From Vibrio sp. CK2-1 (GTDB taxonomy: Bacteria; Pseudomonadota; Gammaproteobacteria; Enterobacterales; Vibrionaceae), in NCBI RefSeq assembly GCF_021726515.1, contig NZ_JAKKCJ010000004.1, forward strand, positions 186,001 to 250,000: 64,000 nt of DNA. The letters run 5' to 3'. A model generated the notes under the pieces. It ran no database searches. It was given only the letters and a program-made list of their open reading frames with translations, and was not told the origin of the DNA. Positions 8,456 through 18,484 of this stretch are shown here, piece after piece. The translations under genes and the position numbers were made by a program. Every line of letters starts with the position of its first letter. Within the stretch, counting starts at the first letter, position 1.

Positions 8456-9645
8456 TATTGCGCTCCTTTCTCATCTAAAATCGCTTGTACAGTGAAAATG
8501 TCTTTATCGCCACGACCAGATAAATTAACCACTAACAATTGTTCTTTTTCTGGTTCGGCTTGTGCCATTTTAACCGCGTAAGCAAGTGCATGAGCAGATT
8601 CTAGGGCAGGGATAATACCTTCATTACGTGCCAAGCTTTGGAAGCAATCGAGCGCTTCATCATCGGTGATTGATTCATACTGAGCGCGGCCAATTGAATT
8701 TAAATGAGCGTGCTGTGGCCCAACGGATGGGAAATCTAATCCAGCCGATACTGAGTACGACTCTTCAATTTGACCATTCTCATCTTGCATCAATGGTGAT
8801 TTCATACCGAAGAAAATGCCGGTAGTACCATGTTTAAGTGGCGCGCCGTGTTGGTCGGTATCAATACCTTTACCCGCTGGCTCTACACCAATCAGGCGAA
8901 CATCGGTTTCTTCAATGAAATCGGCAAACATACCAATCGCATTTGAGCCGCCACCAACGCAGGCAATCACAGCATCGGGTAGTCGTCCTTCACGAGCGAG
9001 AATTTGCATTTTGGTTTCTTCACCAATCATGCGTTGGAATTCACGAACAATGGTTGGGAAGGGGTGAGGGCCAGCGGCCGTACCTAGTAGGTAGTGTGCT
9101 TTATCATAGCTGGCAGACCAATCACGTAGCGCTTCATTACAGGCATCTTTTAAGGTTGCTGAACCAGAATGTACAGGGATCACTTCAGCGCCCATCATGC
9201 GCATGCGGAAAACGTTAGGGCTTTGACGCTCAACATCTTTTGCGCCCATGTAGACTTTGCATTTTAAATCAAGCAAAGCACAGGCTAGCGCCGTTGCCAC
9301 GCCATGTTGACCAGCACCGGTTTCCGCGATGATTTCTTTTTTACCCATGCGCTTAGCCAGTAGTGCTTGACCAAGTACTTGGTTGGTTTTGTGTGCACCG
9401 CCGTGCAGTAGGTCTTCACGCTTTAGGTATAGTTTGGTTTTAGTACCTTTAGTCATGTTACGACATAAGGTTAACGCGGTAGGGCGACCTGCGTATTCTT
9501 GCAGTAATCCCATAAACTCAGCTTGAAATTCAGGATCTTGCTGAGCATCGATAAATGCTTGTTCAAGTTGGTCCAATGCTGGAACTAAAATTTGTGGTAC
9601 ATATTGTCCACCGTACTCACCAAAATAGGCATCTAACTTAGCCAT
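8455..9645 (-). CDS. trpB: Tryptophan synthase beta subunit
   Basis: PLP enzyme that condenses indole with serine to give tryptophan. The PLP lysine sits in [20 protein letters not shown] and the phosphate-binding glycine loop is [11 protein letters not shown]. The frame is open to 9672, but the ATG at 9645 is preferred: it begins [18 protein letters not shown], the usual N-terminus, and is preceded by AAGGA. That gives 396 residues. No active-site loss is visible. Confidence 0.98.
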   Translation of the reverse strand: MAKLDAYFGEYGGQYVPQILVPALDQLEQAFIDAQQDPEFQAEFMGLLQEYAGRPTALTLCRNMTKGTKTKLYLKREDLLHGGAHKTNQVLGQALLAKRMGKKEIIAETGAGQHGVATALACALLDLKCKVYMGAKDVERQSPNVFRMRMMGAEVIPVHSGSATLKDACNEALRDWSASYDKAHYLLGTAAGPHPFPTIVREFQRMIGEETKMQILAREGRLPDAVIACVGGGSNAIGMFADFIEETDVRLIGVEPAGKGIDTDQHGAPLKHGTTGIFFGMKSPLMQDENGQIEESYSVSAGLDFPSVGPQHAHLNSIGRAQYESITDDEALDCFQSLARNEGIIPALESAHALAYAVKMAQAEPEKEQLLVVNLSGRGDKDIFTVQAILDEKGAQ

Positions 9646-9702
9646 AAAAATATAATCCTTGTTAATTATCAACGACGGGGTATTAAGTTACGGGTCATTG
9701 AT

Positions 9703-11088
9703 TTAATAATTTCTTAATGCCTTAAACGCGGCTTCCAGTTTCTGTGGATCTTTTTTACCGGGTTCACTTTCAACGCCGGAGTTAAGATCTAAACCGATAC
9801 AACCAAGTTGTGCGGCTTCTTCGATATTGTCAGGTGATAATCCACCAGCAATCATGATGCTTTGGCGATGGCTAGTTGACGTATTGCCTTTGTTTAAAAG
9901 GTCCCAATCGAAACTCATTCCAGTTCCTCCTGATTGATTACCTACTTGAGAATCTAATAAATGTTTATCAACGTGTTGCTCTAATAGTATTGGTAGCTGA
10001 TCGGACACCCCATAAGCTTTCCAAATTTTAACGCTTTTCGGTAGTAGTTGGCGTAATTCAGCGACTTGTGCTTGTGTTTCTGCGCCATGAAGCTGGACTG
10101 CCGCCAGACCAAGTTGATTAGCAGTTTGAGCGACTTCATCCATCGATTGATTTTGGAATACACCGACATAATGTAATGGCGCGCCACTCATAATCAAGCG
10201 TGCATCTTCTATGCTGACACGACGTTTGGATTTAGCAGCAAAAATAAGCCCACCATAAACACTACCAGAGCGGTAGGCTAGGTTTGCATCGTCTGGGTGA
10301 GTTAATCCGCAGACTTTATTTTCACCTAGGATGACACGACGAACTGCTACTTCTAAGTTGTCTTCTGACATCAAAGAACTACCAATTAAGAAACCATTTG
10401 CAAACTGTGATAGCTCTTTTACTTGCTGATGGTTGTGAATGCCTGATTCAGAAATCACCACGGTATCTTTTGATAAACGAGGTGCGAGTTCTTTAGTGCG
10501 TTCAAGAGTAATAGATAGGTCGCGTAAATTTCGGTTATTGATGCCGACAACCGGTGCTTTCAATGCAATTGCACGCTCTAATTCATCTTCATTACTGACT
10601 TCGGTTAAAATGCCTAGGTCTAATGATCGAGCCACTTCTGCTAGCTGTTGATATTCTTGATCGTTAAGTACAGAAAGCATCAACAGAATCGCATCGGCTT
10701 GATAATGACGAGCAAGGTACACTTGGTATTCATCGATCATAAAGTCTTTACACAAGACCGGTTGCGTAACTTGTTTGCGTACTTGAGGCAAAAAGTTGAA
10801 ATCGCCTTGGAAGTATTTCTCATCGGTTAATACCGAAATAGCGCTAGCATGATTGGCGTACACCGAGGCGATGTAGTCTAAATTGAAATCTTCACGGATC
10901 AGACCTTTTGATGGCGACGCCTTTTTGCACTCTAAAATAAATTCGGTTTTGCCAGTATGCAATGCTTGATAAAAGTCTCGATCACTTGGCTGTAAATCTT
11001 GTTTGAATGATTCTAAAGGTTGTTGGGTTTTACGCTCTTCAACCCAAATACGTTTATCCGCGACGATTTTTGCTAATACGGTTTCCAA
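9703..11088 (-). CDS. trpCF: Bifunctional indole-3-glycerol phosphate synthase / phosphoribosylanthranilate isomerase
   Basis: Fusion of two TIM barrels carrying out two consecutive steps of tryptophan synthesis. The N-terminal TrpC half (about 1-255) has FILECKKASPSKGLIR, LCKDFMID and VGINNRNLRDL. The C-terminal TrpF half (about 257-461) starts at KVCGLTHPDDANLAY and has VQLHGAE and IAGGLSPDN. The same fusion occurs in enteric bacteria. The start codon is TTG at 11086-11088, with GGAGAAAGGAA just upstream; the protein then begins ETVLAKIVADK as in E. coli. It sits 15 bases after trpD. Confidence 0.97.
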   Translation of the reverse strand: METVLAKIVADKRIWVEERKTQQPLESFKQDLQPSDRDFYQALHTGKTEFILECKKASPSKGLIREDFNLDYIASVYANHASAISVLTDEKYFQGDFNFLPQVRKQVTQPVLCKDFMIDEYQVYLARHYQADAILLMLSVLNDQEYQQLAEVARSLDLGILTEVSNEDELERAIALKAPVVGINNRNLRDLSITLERTKELAPRLSKDTVVISESGIHNHQQVKELSQFANGFLIGSSLMSEDNLEVAVRRVILGENKVCGLTHPDDANLAYRSGSVYGGLIFAAKSKRRVSIEDARLIMSGAPLHYVGVFQNQSMDEVAQTANQLGLAAVQLHGAETQAQVAELRQLLPKSVKIWKAYGVSDQLPILLEQHVDKHLLDSQVGNQSGGTGMSFDWDLLNKGNTSTSHRQSIMIAGGLSPDNIEEAAQLGCIGLDLNSGVESEPGKKDPQKLEAAFKALRNY

Positions 11089-11103
11089 TTCCTTTCTCCT
11101 CGA

Positions 11104-12117
11104 TTATCCGTGCGCGGCAAGTTGAGTAACAAGCTGGTACGCTTTGCCTGAATTCATAACTTCAATAGCTTGTTGGGTGTTGGCTTTTAAGTCTTCTTGA
11201 CCAAATAGACGTAACAGTAGCGCAACATTCACGGCAACGGCAGACACTTGAGCTTCCGTTCCTTCGCCATTTAAGATTTTAGTGATAATGGCACGGTTCT
11301 CTTCTGGTTCGCCACCTTTAATTGCCTCGAGTGGGTGACTATTCACGCCAAAATCTTCTGGCGTTAAGGTGTATTCAATAATTTCGCCGTTGACGATTTC
11401 ATTCACTAGTGTTGAGCCGTGAATCGCGACTTCATCGAGCCCACTACCATGTACTACTGCTGCTCGTTTCATTCCCATACTTGCCATGGTTTTGGCGATA
11501 GGGCGAACTAGGCTTTCATCATAAACGCCCATTAATTCAATATTTGGGCGAGCAGGATTAATTAAAGGGCCAAGTAAGTTAAAAATAGTGCGAGTTTTCA
11601 TTGCTTGACGTACTGGCATCGCGTGACGTACACCACCGTGATATTGCGGTGCGAATAAAAATGCTACGCCAATGTTCTCCACCGCAGATTTAGTATCTTC
11701 TGGGCTCATGGCTAGGTTAATGCCAAAAGAATCGAGTAGGTCAGAAGACCCCGATTTACTTGATACGCCACGGTTACCATGCTTGGCGATTTTCACCCCA
11801 CAAGCGGCAGCCACAAAAGCCGCGGTGGTTGAAATGTTGATGGTATTGGAGCCATCGCCACCGGTACCGACGATATCGGCAAAATCACCTTCAATGGTTG
11901 GAAATGGAGACGCGTTGGCCAGCAATGCTTGTGCGGCACCTGCGATTTCTTCTGGCGTTTCGCCTTTAATTTTTAATGCCGTTAATACCGCGCCCAATAG
12001 AATAGGATCCATCTCGCCTTTGATTATGGTATCGAATAGCGCATGGCTTTCTTGTTCACTTAAATCGCTCTGGGCATATAGCTTGTCAATGATCTTTTGG
12101 TTGCTGTTGTTTTGCAT
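11104..12117 (-). CDS. trpD: Anthranilate phosphoribosyltransferase
   Basis: Transfers phosphoribosyl from PRPP to anthranilate. The PRPP-binding glycine-rich motif DIVGTGGDGSNTINIST is intact, followed by KHGNRGVSSKSGSSDLL and the anthranilate-contact region PQYHGGVRHAMPVRQ. At 337 residues it is a stand-alone TrpD, not fused to TrpG as in E. coli. The 52-base gap to trpG contains a heptamer tandem repeat listed separately. Confidence 0.98.
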   Translation of the reverse strand: MQNNSNQKIIDKLYAQSDLSEQESHALFDTIIKGEMDPILLGAVLTALKIKGETPEEIAGAAQALLANASPFPTIEGDFADIVGTGGDGSNTINISTTAAFVAAACGVKIAKHGNRGVSSKSGSSDLLDSFGINLAMSPEDTKSAVENIGVAFLFAPQYHGGVRHAMPVRQAMKTRTIFNLLGPLINPARPNIELMGVYDESLVRPIAKTMASMGMKRAAVVHGSGLDEVAIHGSTLVNEIVNGEIIEYTLTPEDFGVNSHPLEAIKGGEPEENRAIITKILNGEGTEAQVSAVAVNVALLLRLFGQEDLKANTQQAIEVMNSGKAYQLVTQLAAHG

Positions 12118-12140
12118 AATTAAATCCTTGTAATAATCTT

Positions 12141-12171
12141 TCTCGGCTCTCGGCTCTCGGCTCTCGGCTCT
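12141..12171. repeat. Tandem repeat, 7-bp unit, between trpG and trpD
   Basis: The unit TCTCGGC occurs four times without interruption (12141-12168), followed by TCT. It occupies most of the trpG-trpD spacer and touches the trpG stop codon. Changes in copy number would alter spacer length but not either reading frame, apart from the last bases next to the trpG stop. Confidence 0.9.
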
Positions 12172-12751
12172 ATTTTTCTAATGCCCAACGAATTGTGTTT
12201 TCTAATAATGTCGCGCCATAGGTCGTCATAATGGATTCAGGGTGAAATTGGAAGCCACAGACTTTGTGATTTTCTTCGACTACAGACATGACTAATCCAT
12301 CAACTTGCGCGGTTACCGTCAGTGCATCACTTACATGAGTGGCAACCAAAGAATGATAACGAGCAATCGCAAAAGGTGACGGTAAGTTCTGATAGGTTGG
12401 GTGATTGTCATGCACCATCATGGAAACTTTGCCATGAATGATCTCACCTGCGCCAGCCACTGTGCCGCCGTAGGCTTCAACAATCGCCTGGTGGCCTAGG
12501 CAAATACCAATCATAGGTACTTTACCCTTTAAGCGTTGAATGAGCTCTGGCATACAACCCGCTTCAGAAGGTGCGCCTGGACCGGGTGAAAGCACAACAA
12601 CAGGGTTTTCTAGTTGCTGTACGGCTTGTTCAATAGTTTCCGCTGATAGGCTATTACGGTAAATCGTCACCTCATGGCCTAGTGTACGAAACTGGTCAAC
12701 AAGGTTGTAGGTGAATGAATCAAAGTTATCAATAAAAAGAATGTTCGCCAT
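12170..12751 (-). CDS. trpG: Anthranilate synthase component II (glutamine amidotransferase)
   Basis: Class I glutamine amidotransferase that feeds ammonia to TrpE. The nucleophile cysteine is in [15 protein letters not shown], the oxyanion region is [12 protein letters not shown], and the His-Glu pair is in FQFHPESI. A long frame runs on upstream into trpE, but the true start is the ATG at 12751 ([16 protein letters not shown]), preceded by AAGGTGATC. That gives 193 residues. The gene begins 10 bases after the trpE stop, so the two subunits should be made together. Confidence 0.97.
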   Translation of the reverse strand: MANILFIDNFDSFTYNLVDQFRTLGHEVTIYRNSLSAETIEQAVQQLENPVVVLSPGPGAPSEAGCMPELIQRLKGKVPMIGICLGHQAIVEAYGGTVAGAGEIIHGKVSMMVHDNHPTYQNLPSPFAIARYHSLVATHVSDALTVTAQVDGLVMSVVEENHKVCGFQFHPESIMTTYGATLLENTIRWALEK

Positions 12752-12761
12752 GATGATCACC

Positions 12762-14402
12762 TTAACCTTGTTGACTGTGAGTTGAGTTGGCTTGATGCGC
12801 GAGTTGAATAGCACTAATACAGGCTTGCGCTTTGCCACGAGTTTCATCCGCTTCCGATTGTGGGTCTGAATCAAACACAACGCCTGCGCCCGCTTGGATG
12901 TGAGCGACGCCATTCTCAACGTATGCAGAACGAATCACGATACAAGTATCAAGGTCACCTTCACCGGTTAAGTAGCCAACCGCGCCGCCATAAGTGCCAC
13001 GGCGTTGTTTTTCGACATCACGAATCAATTGCATAGCGCGAATTTTCGGTGCGCCAGTTAATGTGCCCATATTCATACAAGCTTGATAGGCATGAAGAGC
13101 ATCAAGGTCGCAACGTAATTCGCCAACTACGCGTGATACTAAGTGCATCACATGGCTATAACGGTCGACTTTTAATAAATCGGCTACGTGACGAGAGCCT
13201 GCGGTAGCGATTCTTGCGACATCATTTCGAGCGAGATCGACCAACATCATGTGTTCCGCATTTTCTTTTTTATCGTTGCGCAGTTCTAATTCGATACGGC
13301 TATCAAGATCAAAGTTGATTGAACCATCGGAATTTTTTCCACGGCGACGAGTACCGGCAATTGGGTAAATTTCGATTTGTTCATTATCCGCATCGTATTT
13401 CAATGCACTTTCTGGTGAAGCACCAAATAAAGTAAATAGCTCATCTTTCATGTAGAACATGTAAGGGCTTGGGTTACTTTGTTTTAAAGCTTTATAGGCC
13501 GCAAGTGGAGAAGGGCAAGGTAGTGAAAAGCGGCGTGATGGCACGACCTGGAAAATATCCCCTTTAACCACAAACTCTTTTAAGTCACGAACGATTTGGC
13601 AAAAATCTTCATCAGAAATATTGGTTTCCACTGACATGTCCGCAACTTCTGTTGCTTGTGGGAGTGGAGCAACGTCGGTGCAGTGTTCAGCAATATTGGC
13701 TAAGCGCTGCTTCAATTCAGCCTGAATGCTGTTGGTACTATTAAAGGCGGTCGCTTGTACGCTGCAATGTTGAGTTTGGTGATCGAAAATCATCAAGGTT
13801 TCAGCTACGTAGAAAACATAATCAGGGCAGTTATCAATGGATTTCGCATCACCGAGATCTTCAAAATTGGCGACGAGATCATAAGCAAACGAACCACCAA
13901 TAAAGATAGCCAGTTTTTTATTGGCCCCGAGTGAATCAGGAAGTTGCAGTAAATCAAAGCTGTGTTGAACGACACGCAGAGCATCAAAGCTAGAAGATTG
14001 ACGTAGACGAGAATCTTCATCAATTGCATCGTTAGGCGCATCAAAAGAAAGAGTTAAGGCTTTGTCGGTTGCTTGAGTGAGTACGCCACTGGTTAAGTTC
14101 GCTTTGACCGCTTGCAGTAAGTTTTGACCATTTAAGCTTTTTGCAGTCATGATTACTTGATGGCCGCGACATTCAATGCGTACTGCTGCATCAATAAGAA
14201 GTAGGCTTTTTAGGTTCTCTTTTGAGCTGATTTCAGCACTTTCAAGCAATAAACTGTTTTGGGTCTCAAGCGCGTTATCATTGACACATAAAGCATGAAA
14301 AACTTGCGTTGGGTCTTCAAGGTAAGGGGTGTCTACTTGAAACACTTCAATTGGGTGTTTGTGGTTGATCTTATCTTGATGAATCTTTGCTGCCTTATTC
14401 AT
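12762..14402 (-). CDS. trpE: Anthranilate synthase component I
   Basis: Converts chorismate to anthranilate with TrpG. The N-terminal [19 protein letters not shown] contains the LLES motif used for tryptophan feedback inhibition, so the enzyme is likely end-product inhibited. The catalytic C-terminal half has [31 protein letters not shown] and [14 protein letters not shown]. At 546 residues it is slightly longer than E. coli TrpE because of extra sequence around residues 130-150 and 230-260. AAGGAAG precedes the ATG. It is the first structural gene, 208 bases after the attenuator. Confidence 0.98.
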   Translation of the reverse strand: MNKAAKIHQDKINHKHPIEVFQVDTPYLEDPTQVFHALCVNDNALETQNSLLLESAEISSKENLKSLLLIDAAVRIECRGHQVIMTAKSLNGQNLLQAVKANLTSGVLTQATDKALTLSFDAPNDAIDEDSRLRQSSSFDALRVVQHSFDLLQLPDSLGANKKLAIFIGGSFAYDLVANFEDLGDAKSIDNCPDYVFYVAETLMIFDHQTQHCSVQATAFNSTNSIQAELKQRLANIAEHCTDVAPLPQATEVADMSVETNISDEDFCQIVRDLKEFVVKGDIFQVVPSRRFSLPCPSPLAAYKALKQSNPSPYMFYMKDELFTLFGASPESALKYDADNEQIEIYPIAGTRRRGKNSDGSINFDLDSRIELELRNDKKENAEHMMLVDLARNDVARIATAGSRHVADLLKVDRYSHVMHLVSRVVGELRCDLDALHAYQACMNMGTLTGAPKIRAMQLIRDVEKQRRGTYGGAVGYLTGEGDLDTCIVIRSAYVENGVAHIQAGAGVVFDSDPQSEADETRGKAQACISAIQLAHQANSTHSQQG

Positions 14403-14610
14403 AAGACTTCCTTTAATCTTTTATTAAAATTCCGTTTGCTTTCACAAGTTTATCACTGCTATGTAGATTTATAAGTGCAAGTAGTAGAGATATAACCGCA
14501 TAAGCCTTGGTTTACCATATTTTCTTAGTTGCTCACGTGTTTTATCTGAATTTTGTGGCATTGGTTAAATGAAAATGATGGCATTGTTTATAAAGTATTC
14601 GATTGACAAT

Positions 14611-14646
14611 GAAACAATAAAAAGCCCGCAAAATAAGGCGGGCTTG
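14611..14646 (-). terminator. trp attenuator (intrinsic terminator in the leader)
   Basis: On the minus strand AAGCCCGC-CTTATTTT-GCGGGCTT forms an eight-pair stem followed by TTTATTGTTT. It follows the Trp-rich leader peptide by about 32 bases, the classical position of the transcription attenuator. A ribosome stalled on Trp codons would favour read-through into trpE. Confidence 0.9.
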
Positions 14647-14677
14647 ATTAAAATGAGAGTTGTTTGAATCTTACTCA

Positions 14678-14743
14678 CTAAGTCGCCCATTGCCACGATG
14701 AAATACGCCAAGTACGCCAGTGGTTAAGTGAAATAGCAATCAT
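14678..14743 (-). CDS. trpL: trp operon leader peptide
   Basis: A 21-codon frame begins with ATG at 14743 behind a strong GAGGAAG ribosome-binding site and ends in TAG at 14678. It has four Trp codons, two in each of the segments HWRTW and SSWQW, far above the normal frequency of this amino acid. It lies between the TrpR-controlled promoter and the attenuator. Its role is regulatory: translation speed over the Trp codons senses charged tRNA-Trp. Confidence 0.95.
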   Translation of the reverse strand: MIAISLNHWRTWRISSWQWAT

Positions 14744-14875
14744 AGAGAATACTTCCTCAGATAAACAGCGAGAATGAACTACAGTACGATTTAGAATAAT
14801 GTTATTATCTTGTAACACATTGCTTGTCATATTCGCCTCCGCTTTATCTTGTCGGGTTATCCCTTAAGTTCTTGT

Positions 14876-14909
14876 GTACTAGTAAACTAGTTCGTTGGTT
14901 TCGAGTCAA
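14876..14909 (-). promoter_or_regulatory. trp promoter with TrpR operator
   Basis: Minus-strand promoter: -35 TTGACT (14904-14909), a 17-base spacer, and -10 TTTACT (14881-14886). The operator at 14876-14893 reads GAACTAGTTTACTAGTAC on the minus strand, one base from the E. coli trp operator GAACTAGTTAACTAGTAC, and covers the -10 as in E. coli. Repression by tryptophan-bound TrpR is therefore expected. The divergent rnm start lies about 45 bases away, so bound TrpR could also affect rnm. Confidence 0.93.
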
Positions 14910-14951
14910 GCTTTTTTATTTATTAATCTCAGTGTAAGGCCATTTATTTTC

Positions 14952-15818
14952 ATGAGAATCGATCTACACAGCCACACGACATGCTCTGATGGACGCTTAA
15001 GCCCACAGCAACTACTCGATCGTGCGGTTGAAATGAACTTAGATGTTTTGGCGATCACCGATCACGATAGTGTCGATGCGATTCCTATGGCACAAGATTA
15101 CATTACTGAGCAATCTCTACCTTTGCACTTGATCACTGGCATTGAGCTTTCGACAGTTTGGCAGAATAAAGATATTCATATTGTTGGTCTGGATATTGAT
15201 ATTCAGAGCCCTGCATTGCAGCAATTAATTGAATCGCAGAAGCAACGACGAGTTGAACGTTCTGAATTAATGGCCGCTCGCTTGGCAAAACACACTAGGG
15301 AAGGGGTGTTGGAAGAAGTTCAGGCGATTGCCAATGGCGCATCGATTACCCGTTCTCATTTTGCCAAATGGTTAGTTGAAAATGGTTATGCGAAAACCAT
15401 GCAGCAAGTGTTTAAGAAGTATTTAACCCGTAATAATCCGGGCTATGTTCCACCGGTATGGTGCAGTATTGAAGATGCGGTTTCTGCAATACATGCCGCT
15501 GGAGGTGTCGCGGTTTTAGCGCATCCAGGACGTTATCAATTGACAGCTAAATGGTTGAAGCGTTTAATTGCAGCATTCGTGGCTGCTGGTGGTGATGCGA
15601 TGGAAGTTGCCCAACCTCAGCAAGCTCAACAAGAAAGAAGAACATTAGCCGACTACGCGATTGAAAATGGACTGCTTGCCTCGCAAGGGTCTGATTTTCA
15701 TTATCCATCACCATGGACAGAGCTTGGTCGTAATTTATGGTTACCGTCTGGTGTTGAACCAGTCTGGAAAAATTGGCAGCAGATTGCACATTTAGAGTTT
15801 GGGGCAGATAAAGCCTAA
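14952..15818 (+). CDS. rnm: PHP-domain 5'-3' exoribonuclease RNase AM
   Basis: Ortholog of E. coli YciV/Rnm, a PHP-domain metal-dependent exonuclease that trims 5' ends of rRNAs and degrades short oligonucleotides. The metal-binding motifs are visible: [12 protein letters not shown] at the start, ITDHDSVDA near residue 40, VLAHPGRYQ in the middle, and QGSDFHYPS near the end. The frame extends to 14895, but the ATG at 14952 gives the standard N-terminus [14 protein letters not shown], making 288 residues. Its divergent position next to trpL is the same as in E. coli. Confidence 0.92.
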   Translation: MRIDLHSHTTCSDGRLSPQQLLDRAVEMNLDVLAITDHDSVDAIPMAQDYITEQSLPLHLITGIELSTVWQNKDIHIVGLDIDIQSPALQQLIESQKQRRVERSELMAARLAKHTREGVLEEVQAIANGASITRSHFAKWLVENGYAKTMQQVFKKYLTRNNPGYVPPVWCSIEDAVSAIHAAGGVAVLAHPGRYQLTAKWLKRLIAAFVAAGGDAMEVAQPQQAQQERRTLADYAIENGLLASQGSDFHYPSPWTELGRNLWLPSGVEPVWKNWQQIAHLEFGADKA

Positions 15819-15913
15819 ACCTAAGCCCAACAGAGAGTGAATCTGATCTCGCCAATGTGATTGAGTCGAAAATTGAATCTTAGACTTAATCTTTATCTCA
15901 ATTAGGAGTATCA

Positions 15914-16534
15914 ATGAGCCAATTTTTTTATCTACACCCAGAAAACCCTCAAGCTCGTTTGATTAATCAAGCGGTTGCAATCATTCGCAATGGTGGGGTA
16001 ATTGTTTATCCTACGGATTCTGGTTATGCATTAGGTTGTCAGCTTGAAAATAAAACTGCTTTAGAGCGTATTTGCCGTATTCGTAAAATCGATGATAAGC
16101 ATAACTTTACTTTGTTGTGTCGAGACCTTTCTGAATTATCACTTTATGCTCGTATCGATAATACCGCCTTCCGCCTTTTGAAAAATAACACTCCGGGCGC
16201 ATATACCTTTATTTTTAAAGGAACCAAAGAAGTACCACGTCGTTTAATGAACGCGAAGCGTAAAACGATTGGTATTCGTGTTCCAGATAACAAAATTGCA
16301 CTGGATTTACTAGAAGCATTAGGTGAGCCATTAATGTCGACTACTCTGATTTTACCGGGTAATGATTACGCAGAGGCTGATCCAGAAGATATTCGCGACA
16401 AATTAGAGCATTCGGTTGATTTGATCATGAACGGTGGTTTCTTAGGTGAACAGCCAACGACAGTGGTTGATTTTAGCGATGATGAAATGGTGATTGTTCG
16501 TCGTGGTGCTGGCGATCCAACACCATTTGAGTAA
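15914..16534 (+). CDS. yciO: YciO, Sua5/YrdC-like protein
   Basis: A 206-residue protein of the Sua5-YciO-YrdC superfamily. It shows the RNA/nucleotide-binding features VIVYPTDSGYALGC, KRKTIGIRVPDNKIA and MSTTLILPG. YrdC and Sua5 make threonylcarbamoyl-AMP for tRNA t6A; the YciO branch is related but its own physiological role is not settled. It begins with AGGAG upstream, lies 95 bases after rnm as in E. coli, and ends before a strong terminator. Confidence 0.9.
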   Translation: MSQFFYLHPENPQARLINQAVAIIRNGGVIVYPTDSGYALGCQLENKTALERICRIRKIDDKHNFTLLCRDLSELSLYARIDNTAFRLLKNNTPGAYTFIFKGTKEVPRRLMNAKRKTIGIRVPDNKIALDLLEALGEPLMSTTLILPGNDYAEADPEDIRDKLEHSVDLIMNGGFLGEQPTTVVDFSDDEMVIVRRGAGDPTPFE

Positions 16535-16579
16535 TTAACTTATTCACCTCTTAAGTTACTTGTATATATAAGAAAATAG

Positions 16580-16606
16580 AGCCCTGACGTTTGTTCAGGG
16601 CTTTTT
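16580..16606 (+). terminator. Terminator after yciO
   Basis: Arms AGCCCTGA and TCAGGGCT are followed by five T. The site also lies just beyond the stop of the convergent zinc-ribbon gene. Confidence 0.85.
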
Positions 16607-16614
16607 ATTGCTCG

Positions 16615-17025
16615 TTATAATGAGTTATCAAGTTCCGGTCGGTTCCAACGCGGTTTTAAGTAACGATAATTTATCCAATATTGAATTGGGTCTAAAGTGA
16701 ACAGGGTTAAGGCACTAAAGGCATATCGATTAAATTTTAACGAATACATACTAAGTACAAACATAACGCCCATTAAAGCAGCAAGCCAGTATATATCGTG
16801 TCCCATAGCAACAAAAAAAGTCACCGTTGAGCCAATCAAATGTATGGTCGACCACAATCCCCACCAACGAAAGCTCATGAAATTCTCGTTTTTCTCATGA
16901 AAATCTTCCGGTAAATCACGAGCATAAGCAAAGTCTTGTCGCTCAAAGTGGTAACCGCAACGAGTGCAGGAATGAGCATAAGGTGCAGGCTCTTGTTTGC
17001 AGTTAGGGCACGGTTGAGTATTCAT
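16615..17025 (-). CDS. Zinc-ribbon membrane protein
   Basis: A 136-residue protein with an N-terminal zinc ribbon (CPNCKQEPAPYAHSCTRCG, two CxxC pairs) and two to three hydrophobic segments in the middle (WGLWSTIHLIGSTVTFFVA and IYWLAALMGVMFVLSMYSL). The tail is basic. It is probably an inner-membrane protein with a cytoplasmic metal-binding head. I do not recognise a function. It converges with yciO. Confidence 0.7.
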   Translation of the reverse strand: MNTQPCPNCKQEPAPYAHSCTRCGYHFERQDFAYARDLPEDFHEKNENFMSFRWWGLWSTIHLIGSTVTFFVAMGHDIYWLAALMGVMFVLSMYSLKFNRYAFSALTLFTLDPIQYWINYRYLKPRWNRPELDNSL

Positions 17026-17372
17026 AGTATTTTCTCGTTGTTTAAATAAAATTGTATAAATTCTAATATTTGTCTGAGGCTCGTTATAATCAATAGGTAC
17101 AATGGTAAATATTGATGAAAGTTATTTATCGAATTGAGTTAATTTTTTGATGTTAACTAATTGATAATAAAATGAAGTTATCACTTGGTTGATTATGAAA
17201 TTAAGCCGTGAAATTAATTATTCAAATCTGTTTCGGATTAAAAAGCATTTGGTGTATAATTTGCAGCCATTTATCAGCCAGCATATTGAGCTGATAAAGC
17301 ATGAATTTTCTCAGTTTGCCTGAAGGCGAACAAATAAGACGGCTGTGAAGTCGACGAATGATAGGTATATAA
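17026..17372. other. Divergent promoter region between zinc-ribbon gene and rluB
   Basis: AT-rich spacer of about 350 bases between two divergent genes. No open frame, RNA gene or clear operator was recognised; the rluB and zinc-ribbon gene promoters must lie here. Confidence 0.5.
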
Positions 17373-18383
17373 ATGAGCGAAAAGTTACAGAAGATTTTAG
17401 CCCGTGCAGGCAATGGCTCTCGTCGTGAATTAGAAGCGATGATTCAAGCTGGCCGTGTGAGCATTAATGGACAAGTGGCCAAACTAGGCGACCGATTGGA
17501 AGATGACAACGCCATCGTTCGTATTGACGGCCACAAAGTGTCAGTAAAAGATTCTGAAGAAGTGATTTGCCGAGTTCTTGCTTACAACAAGCCGGAAGGA
17601 GAGCTATGTACTCGCCACGATCCAGAAGGTCGTCGTACGGTATTTGATCGCTTACCAAAAATTAAAGGTTCTCGTTGGGTTTCGGTTGGCCGTCTTGATG
17701 CCAACACCGGTGGCTTATTGCTATTTACAACCGATGGTGAACTAGCCAACCGACTAATGCACCCAAGCCGTCAGGTGGAACGTGAGTACTTAGTACGTGT
17801 GTTTGGTGAAGTAAACGAAGAGATGGTTCGTAACGTTACTAGCGGTGTTGAACTTGAAGACGGCATGGCTCGTTTTGAAGATGTTGTCTACGCTGGTGGC
17901 GAAGGTATGAACCATACTTTCTACGTGATGATCACTGAAGGTCGTAACCGTGAGGTTCGTCGTTTGTGGGAATCTCAAGGTGTAACCGTTAGCCGTCTGA
18001 AACGTGTTCGCTATGGTGATATTTTCCTAGAGAAAGCATTACCACGTGGTGGCTGGGTAGAGCTTGAGCTTAAAGAAGTGAACTACTTGCGTGAAATGGT
18101 TGAGCTTAAACCTGAAAAAGAAACACTGATTGATCCTGATAAGCACTCTCGTAAACGTGAGCGTTCTCGTGGTCAGAAGATCCGCCGTGCGGTGAAGCGT
18201 CACGAAGAGCGTTCAACTGCGCCAAAAGGTCGTGGTCGCAGTGCTTCTCGCGGTAATGTCGCGACCAAAGGCACAACAACCAATAAAGTGAACAATGGTG
18301 AAGCAGTAGGCGGTCGTCAAGGTAAGCAGACGAATCGTCGCAAGCCATCATCTACCGCAGGTAAGCCAAGAACTCGTCAGTAA
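17373..18383 (+). CDS. rluB: 23S rRNA pseudouridine 2605 synthase
   Basis: RsuA/RluB/RluE/RluF-type synthase that isomerises one uridine of 23S rRNA. The N-terminal S4 RNA-binding domain is residues 1-60 ([20 protein letters not shown]). The catalytic motif is [18 protein letters not shown], with the aspartate in GRLD. After about residue 245 there is a long, strongly basic, low-complexity tail rich in Arg, Lys and Gly, typical of RluB and able to bind rRNA. The start gives [13 protein letters not shown], as in E. coli RluB. It is a single gene with a perfect downstream hairpin. Confidence 0.95.
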   Translation: MSEKLQKILARAGNGSRRELEAMIQAGRVSINGQVAKLGDRLEDDNAIVRIDGHKVSVKDSEEVICRVLAYNKPEGELCTRHDPEGRRTVFDRLPKIKGSRWVSVGRLDANTGGLLLFTTDGELANRLMHPSRQVEREYLVRVFGEVNEEMVRNVTSGVELEDGMARFEDVVYAGGEGMNHTFYVMITEGRNREVRRLWESQGVTVSRLKRVRYGDIFLEKALPRGGWVELELKEVNYLREMVELKPEKETLIDPDKHSRKRERSRGQKIRRAVKRHEERSTAPKGRGRSASRGNVATKGTTTNKVNNGEAVGGRQGKQTNRRKPSSTAGKPRTRQ

Positions 18384-18407
18384 TTGAAACACTGATTACG
18401 GATACTA

Positions 18408-18440
18408 AAAGGGCCCATCAAATCACTTGATGGGCCCTTT
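18408..18440. terminator. Hairpin between rluB and yciU
   Basis: Perfect 14-bp arms AAAGGGCCCATCAA and TTGATGGGCCCTTT surround a five-base loop between convergent genes. A short T run exists on each strand, so it may be bidirectional. Confidence 0.75.
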
Positions 18441-18484
18441 GTTCGTTATGCGCTTATGGAAATGGGACTATACCCGAGTGAGCA

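Noticed and set aside
8816..9218. Plus-strand open frames opposite trpB
   Set aside because: They are antisense shadows of a highly conserved gene with no ribosome-binding site or recognisable protein features.
12141..12171. CRISPR-like repeat
   Set aside because: The repeats are seven bases, contiguous and without spacers; this is a simple tandem repeat.
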